A stretch of 6,670 nucleotides of DNA, taken from NCBI GenBank assembly GCA_002723015.1, contig PBNG01000078.1:14491-21160 (forward strand), read 5' to 3'. Position 1 is the first letter of the stretch; each line of letters begins with the position of its first letter. A model generated the notes under the pieces. That model saw only the letters and a program-made list of their open reading frames with translations. It had not been told where the DNA came from and made no database searches. The DNA is from Roseibacillus sp. GTDB lineage: Bacteria; Verrucomicrobiota; Verrucomicrobiae; Verrucomicrobiales; Akkermansiaceae. This document shows positions 6,193 to 6,670 of this stretch, piece by piece. Both the position numbers and the translations under genes were made by a program.

Positions 6193-6670
6193 ATGAATGG
6201 CTGCTCAACTGGACACAACCCCAAGCGGGTCGCGGGTTACCGAGGGCTTTACGAGAAGCGTCTCAAGGACGGTATGGACTGGTATTACCTACGCAGCCAG
6301 AAAGGGGGCACCGGCCGATGGATTAACCTCCACACCACCGACAAGACGGTAGCGGTTCGCAGGTATCACGAGGAATCAATCGCTGTCGGTAGTTTCAGGC
6401 CGCCGGGGAAGATCCCGCTCGTGAAAGACTACTGGGAACACGCGCGGTCGGTCATCATGAGTAGTACACAGAAACCAAGAACCCTCAGTGGCTATCTCGG
6501 CAACATCGAGATGATTCTCCGCGGGTTCAAGGGTTCCGGGAAAGGCTCCTGCCCTGGGCACCTGCTCAACAAAAGAATCGACAGGTTTGACGCCTCCTGC
6601 TGCGGAGAATGGTTTCGCGCCGCCTTCAAGGTCTACGGTTTATCCGCCGTGAAATCGCAGTGGGTGATGT
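6193..6670 (+). CDS. Site-specific integrase (tyrosine recombinase type), N-terminal part, cut by window edge
   Basis: The first 159 residues of a phage/island-type integrase; the frame stays open at the right edge. Residues 15-35 (GYRGLYEKRLKDG followed by WYYLRS) and 43-60 (WINLHTTDKTVAVRRYHEE) resemble the N-terminal arm-binding and linker region of these recombinases. Residues about 75-150 look like the alpha-helical core-binding (SAM-like) domain, with PLVKDYWEHA and TLSGYLGNIEMIL. The catalytic R-H-R-Y domain lies outside the window, so activity cannot be judged. Start is uncertain: ATG 6193 has a purine-rich AGGGGGAGG directly abutting it, and in-frame ATG 6142, preceded by GGGGGA, would add 17 low-complexity residues. 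An in-frame stop at 6082-6084 limits further extension. Location just downstream of tRNA-Leu and in the same direction is the usual layout at the left end of an integrated island or prophage. Confidence 0.8.
   Translation, partial: MNGCSTGHNPKRVAGYRGLYEKRLKDGMDWYYLRSQKGGTGRWINLHTTDKTVAVRRYHEESIAVGSFRPPGKIPLVKDYWEHARSVIMSSTQKPRTLSGYLGNIEMILRGFKGSGKGSCPGHLLNKRIDRFDASCCGEWFRAAFKVYGLSAVKSQWVM

Noticed and set aside
5948..6196. Small plus-strand frames running from the tRNA through the terminator
   Set aside because: They begin inside the tRNA and read through the hairpin and repeats; not plausible coding sequence.
6196..6260. Alternative integrase start at ATG 6197 in a different frame
   Set aside because: It has a better-spaced GGAGG, but the frame does not contain the integrase-like residues.

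Overview
The window reads as chromosomal DNA of a Gram-negative-type bacterium, most likely a member of the Verrucomicrobiota (Opitutae-like). The pointers are an MJ0042-like zinc ribbon fused to a membrane anchor, a C-terminal domain style (a WVGYSEMTWEE-type segment) that I associate with that phylum, and a tRNA without an encoded CCA. This placement is an inference from protein style, not a search result.

Layout. Positions 1-4646 hold three genes on the minus strand in tight succession, probably one operon read right to left: a class A penicillin-binding protein (4646 to 2157), a zinc-ribbon/transmembrane protein of unknown function (2122 to 854), and the N-terminal two thirds or so of a CPA1-type Na+/H+ antiporter (800 to the left edge, cut off). 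Gaps are 34 and 53 bases. On the plus strand a MidA/NDUFAF7-family SAM-dependent methyltransferase (4645-5841) diverges from the PBP gene, with almost no room between the two starts. Next come a tRNA-Leu(UAG) gene (5905-5987), a strong intrinsic terminator (6017-6044), a small cluster of GATTACTG repeats (6047-6086), and the first about 160 codons of a tyrosine-recombinase-type integrase that runs off the right edge.

How it fits together. The minus-strand operon is envelope-related: a peptidoglycan glycosyltransferase, a single-pass membrane protein with a cytoplasmic zinc ribbon and a large outer domain, and an ion antiporter. The PBP keeps all glycosyltransferase motifs, but its transpeptidase domain has lost the catalytic SxxK (now T-A-F-L) and SxN (now S-K-L) while keeping KTGTT, so it probably polymerises glycan strands without cross-linking them. 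The right end, from the tRNA onward, looks like the left junction of an integrated element inserted at the 3' end of tRNA-Leu, with integrase first. The rest of that element, where any new cargo system would lie, is outside the window.
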